Shown one piece after another: positions 4,607-6,719 of a DNA stretch of 6,719 bases. Where the stretch lies: the NCBI GenBank assembly GCA_025937075.1, contig JAICSD010000253.1, positions 1-6,719 on the forward strand, in the 5' to 3' direction. Below the pieces are notes generated by a model that saw nothing but the letters and a program-made list of their open reading frames with translations, did not search any database and was not told the DNA's origin. How positions within the stretch are numbered: the stretch's first letter is position 1; each line of letters opens with the position of its first letter. A program made the position numbers and the translations under genes. This stretch comes from Vicinamibacteria bacterium. GTDB lineage: Bacteria > Acidobacteriota > Vicinamibacteria > Vicinamibacterales > 2-12-FULL-66-21.

Positions 4607-6719
4607 CTACGAAGCGACCCGCAAATCGGCGCCGCTGGTCTGCGTCCCCGCCATCGGGAGGAACCGCTTCGATTTCGCCAGCTCCTGCTGTTCCGCGGCC
4701 AGGATCGCGAACTCGTTCTCCCGCATCAGTTGCTCGCGGAGCTTGCGCTCGTACTCGGCGATCTGCCGCTCGAGCTCTTCGTTCCGCGCGGGCTCGTTCA
4801 TGCGCTCGATGTAGCGCTTCAGGAAATAGTGAATCGTCTCGACCCGGATCTTGATCGAGCCGGTCGGCTTGTTCTCGTCGATGTCCTTGAACGAGAAATA
4901 CGGCGTCCCCGAGCGCTCGATGATCGACTCGACGGTCGTGTAGATCGGCGCATCGTGGCCGCACTTGAACGATGACAGCTCCAGCGCCACCAGATTCGGA
5001 TGGCGCGCCGTGAACTTCGCCGCCCACACCTTGTGGTTCGTGCTCGCTGAATAGCTGTTCTTCCAGACGTCCTGGATCTCGAGCGGATGCTCGATCGCAC
5101 CGGAACGGACCTCCTCGCCGAACAATCGCTCGAGCAGGTCCTCGTCGAGCGGCAGCGTGCTCTGCGAGAACACGGGATATCCGAGCTTCGTGAACTCCTC
5201 GAGGATCTCGTGGTTCAGGCCCGGATCGTGGTGATACGGGCGCGCGAGCACGACGATTCCCACGCGGTTCTCGCGTTCGAGCTGCTCGATGACCGCCCGC
5301 GCGCGATGGCGGATATCGGACTCGTATGCCTCGAGCTCGCGGAAGCCGACCGCGATTGCCCGCGCGTTCTCGTCCGGTGACACGCCGAGCAGCGGATCCA
5401 GCGCCTGGAACAACTGCTGCCCGAGGAGCTTCCTGTCGGAGAAGTCGATCAGCGGATCGAGATACACGATACCCTGCTGCCCGAATACGTCCGCTTCCTT
5501 CGTGAACGCCGCCTTCACCGTTTCGGGCGTCACGGTCACCGTCGGGCACGCGTTCGATCCCTGGAGGTTGACGAGCGGCGTATGCAGCTTGTCGACCATC
5601 GGGAAGAAGATCGCGTCCAGCTTCTTCTTCGCGTGCTTCGTGAACAACAGGTTGTGCACGTGCGCGATGCCGATCTTCGCCGGGAAGCACGGATCGATCG
5701 CCCCCCGGCCTGAGCCCTCGCGATACAGCTCGCCGCTCGTGTAATCGGAGTAGACGAGATTCTCGCCGGGCACGCCGAGCGACTCGAAGTACCCGCTGAA
5801 GAACGGCGCGTACACGTACATGTTCAGCACGCGCGGCATGCCTATCCGCAGCGTTTCGCGCCGCTGCATGCGTTCGATTCGCGTGCGCGCCGCTTTCGTC
5901 CATGCGCGTGACGGGATCGGATCGGCCACGCGCTCCGGATTCCGCGCGCGCCAGACCTCCTTGGACGCGACCTCGACGAAGTTCGGGTTCGCCTTTTTCA
6001 CCGCGTCGATCCCTGCCTTGATCCCGCGCATGTCGTTGACGTCTTCGACGGAGCCTTTTTCGCACGTCGAGATGATCAAGCGCTGCTCGTCGGCTGCCTT
6101 GGGCACTTTCGAGACGAACTTGACGGGAATCGCCTTCGCGGGCGCCGCAGCCGGCTTGTCCGCCGTAGCTTCAGCGGAGGCAGACGCGGCAGCGACGGCT
6201 GGTCTCGCCGCAGCCTCGGCGCCAGCCGAGGCTGCGGCGGACATCTTGATGTCGATGAACGTCCGCAGGCAGTTGTTCTTGCAGAAATTGCACCGCGTGG
6301 ATTCATTGCGCGTCGTTCGGTACGTAATCCGGCGCACCGCGTCGAGCCCGATGAACCCTGTGCGATGCCCGCCCGCGTACAACCGGCGCGCCTCCACGGC
6401 CGCGCCGATTGCGCCCGATTCGCCGCAATGCTCGTGAACGATGATTTCGGGCTCGACATCCGCTCCGCGGAAGTTGGACCTGATGAAATCCACCTCCGCT
6501 TTCACGGCCGCGAGGTTGTGCTGCGTCCCGCCCTGCAGGACGAACTTCGTCCCGAGCTTCGCCAGGTTCGGAATGCTCGCGACGTAGAGGAAGATGTTCT
6601 TCGGCAGGACGGCCGCGAGCCCCGCGAGGATCTCCTCCGGCGCCCATCCCTGCCGCTGGAAGTTGACGATGTCGGACTGCATGAAGACGGCGCAGCCGTA
6701 GCCGAACATCGGCATCGCG
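4607..6719 (-). CDS. Giant 2-hydroxyacyl-CoA dehydratase activase-related protein (BcrAD/BadFG plus DUF2229), C-terminal part
   Basis: The frame is open to the right edge, so the N-terminus is outside; the Met at 6715 is almost certainly internal. Numbering from it, residues 1-135 are the end of an ASKHA-fold ATPase of the BcrAD/BadFG/HgdC type: GYGCAVFMQSDIVNF (C8, likely equivalent to a cluster-ligating Cys of HgdC), LQGGTQHNLAAV (60-71) and HEHCGESGAIGAA (94-106). A CX2CX3C motif follows (C142, C145, C149), then an Ala/Pro linker (158-197). Residues 289-360 are DUF2229, with IGMPRVLNMYVYAPFF and DPCFPAKIGIAH (C343). The tail resembles HgdB-like subunits (VLARPYHHDPGLNHEI, 489-504; KCGHDAPIYTTVESI, 584-598) and ends in a charged, probably coiled-coil segment (645-682). 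Family activases use ATP to send a low-potential electron to 2-hydroxyacyl-CoA dehydratases or double-cubane proteins; the fused long forms are uncharacterised as far as I know. It is presumably cytoplasmic and oxygen-sensitive. Confidence 0.88.
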   Translation of the reverse strand, partial: AMPMFGYGCAVFMQSDIVNFQRQGWAPEEILAGLAAVLPKNIFLYVASIPNLAKLGTKFVLQGGTQHNLAAVKAEVDFIRSNFRGADVEPEIIVHEHCGESGAIGAAVEARRLYAGGHRTGFIGLDAVRRITYRTTRNESTRCNFCKNNCLRTFIDIKMSAAASAGAEAAARPAVAAASASAEATADKPAAAPAKAIPVKFVSKVPKAADEQRLIISTCEKGSVEDVNDMRGIKAGIDAVKKANPNFVEVASKEVWRARNPERVADPIPSRAWTKAARTRIERMQRRETLRIGMPRVLNMYVYAPFFSGYFESLGVPGENLVYSDYTSGELYREGSGRGAIDPCFPAKIGIAHVHNLLFTKHAKKKLDAIFFPMVDKLHTPLVNLQGSNACPTVTVTPETVKAAFTKEADVFGQQGIVYLDPLIDFSDRKLLGQQLFQALDPLLGVSPDENARAIAVGFRELEAYESDIRHRARAVIEQLERENRVGIVVLARPYHHDPGLNHEILEEFTKLGYPVFSQSTLPLDEDLLERLFGEEVRSGAIEHPLEIQDVWKNSYSASTNHKVWAAKFTARHPNLVALELSSFKCGHDAPIYTTVESIIERSGTPYFSFKDIDENKPTGSIKIRVETIHYFLKRYIERMNEPARNEELERQIAEYERKLREQLMRENEFAILAAEQQELAKSKRFLPMAGTQTSGADLRVAS
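6158..6239 (-). repeat. Palindromic repeat pair embedded in the activase coding linker
   Basis: Two inverted repeats lie in the Ala/Pro-rich linker of the activase-related gene. The right one is perfect: 15-base arms at 6206-6220 and 6225-6239 (arm CGCCGCAGCCTCGGC) around a four-base loop GCCA. The left one, 6158-6185, is an imperfect 28-base hairpin whose minus strand includes GCTACGGCGGACAAGCC just beyond, encoding ATADKP. I recall near-identical hairpins (FAKATADKPA-like when translated) scattered through acidobacterial and related metagenomic genomes, both between genes and in frame inside linkers. Here the insert preserves the frame and adds roughly 35 low-complexity residues between the cysteine motif and DUF2229. 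Confidence 0.6.

Noticed and set aside
4545..6065. Long upstream extension of the radical SAM reading frame (about 500 further codons)
   Set aside because: It overlaps the well-supported activase-related gene on the same strand in another frame, is rich in Arg, Ala and Gly with no recognisable motifs, and is a by-product of high GC. The radical SAM start at 4544 has its own Shine-Dalgarno.
6158..6239. Rho-independent terminator or CRISPR-like repeat
   Set aside because: The hairpins are inside an uninterrupted coding frame, lack a T-run, and are only two dissimilar units with no spacer regularity.
6713..6715. ATG at 6715 as the true start of the activase-related gene
   Set aside because: It falls within the conserved ATPase fold just before GYGCAVFMQSDIV, there is no room to assess a Shine-Dalgarno, and the family needs several hundred more N-terminal residues.

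Overview
The window is GC-rich and densely coding, with strong G/C preference at third codon positions. It most likely comes from an Acidobacteriota genome, perhaps Vicinamibacteria-like. The main pointer is a two-module FtsX/MacB-type permease of the ADOP class (acidobacterial duplicated orphan permease). A second pointer is a coding-embedded palindromic repeat that reads ATADKP in protein, which I recall from such genomes. This assignment is inference; there is no rRNA, tRNA or marker gene here.

Layout: (1) 1-227, minus strand: the N-terminal three-quarters or so of a DUF3891-type protein running off the left edge. (2) 228-331: a short divergent intergenic gap. (3) 332-2162, plus strand: an ADOP permease that is no longer intact. 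About 190 residues appear to be missing at an internal junction near 671-684, and two single-base frameshifts follow near 1072 and 1521. (4) 2184-3203, minus strand, tail-to-tail with the permease: an MFS transporter that looks damaged at both ends. Its first membrane helix continues upstream in frame into sequence with no ordinary start codon, and its last helix is missing. (5) 3303-4544, minus strand: an intact radical SAM protein with a CX3CX2C cluster motif and several C-terminal cysteines. (6) 4607-6719, minus strand: the C-terminal ~700 residues of a very large 2-hydroxyacyl-CoA dehydratase activase-related protein (BcrAD/BadFG ATPase fold followed by DUF2229 and HgdB-like regions), whose N-terminus lies beyond the right edge.

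The activase-related gene, the radical SAM gene and the MFS gene all run leftwards with short gaps and may be one transcription unit. The most interesting biology is the pairing of a giant ATP-dependent, iron-sulfur electron-transfer protein with a dedicated radical SAM enzyme. Activases use ATP to deliver a very low-potential electron, and a radical SAM cluster needs such an electron to cleave SAM, so a functional link is plausible but not shown by sequence alone. The left half, by contrast, looks like decaying or error-containing transport genes. Three separate single-base frame breaks in about 2.2 kb mean sequencing or assembly error must be excluded before calling them true pseudogenes.

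No tRNA, rRNA, CRISPR array, insertion sequence or convincing rho-independent terminator was seen.
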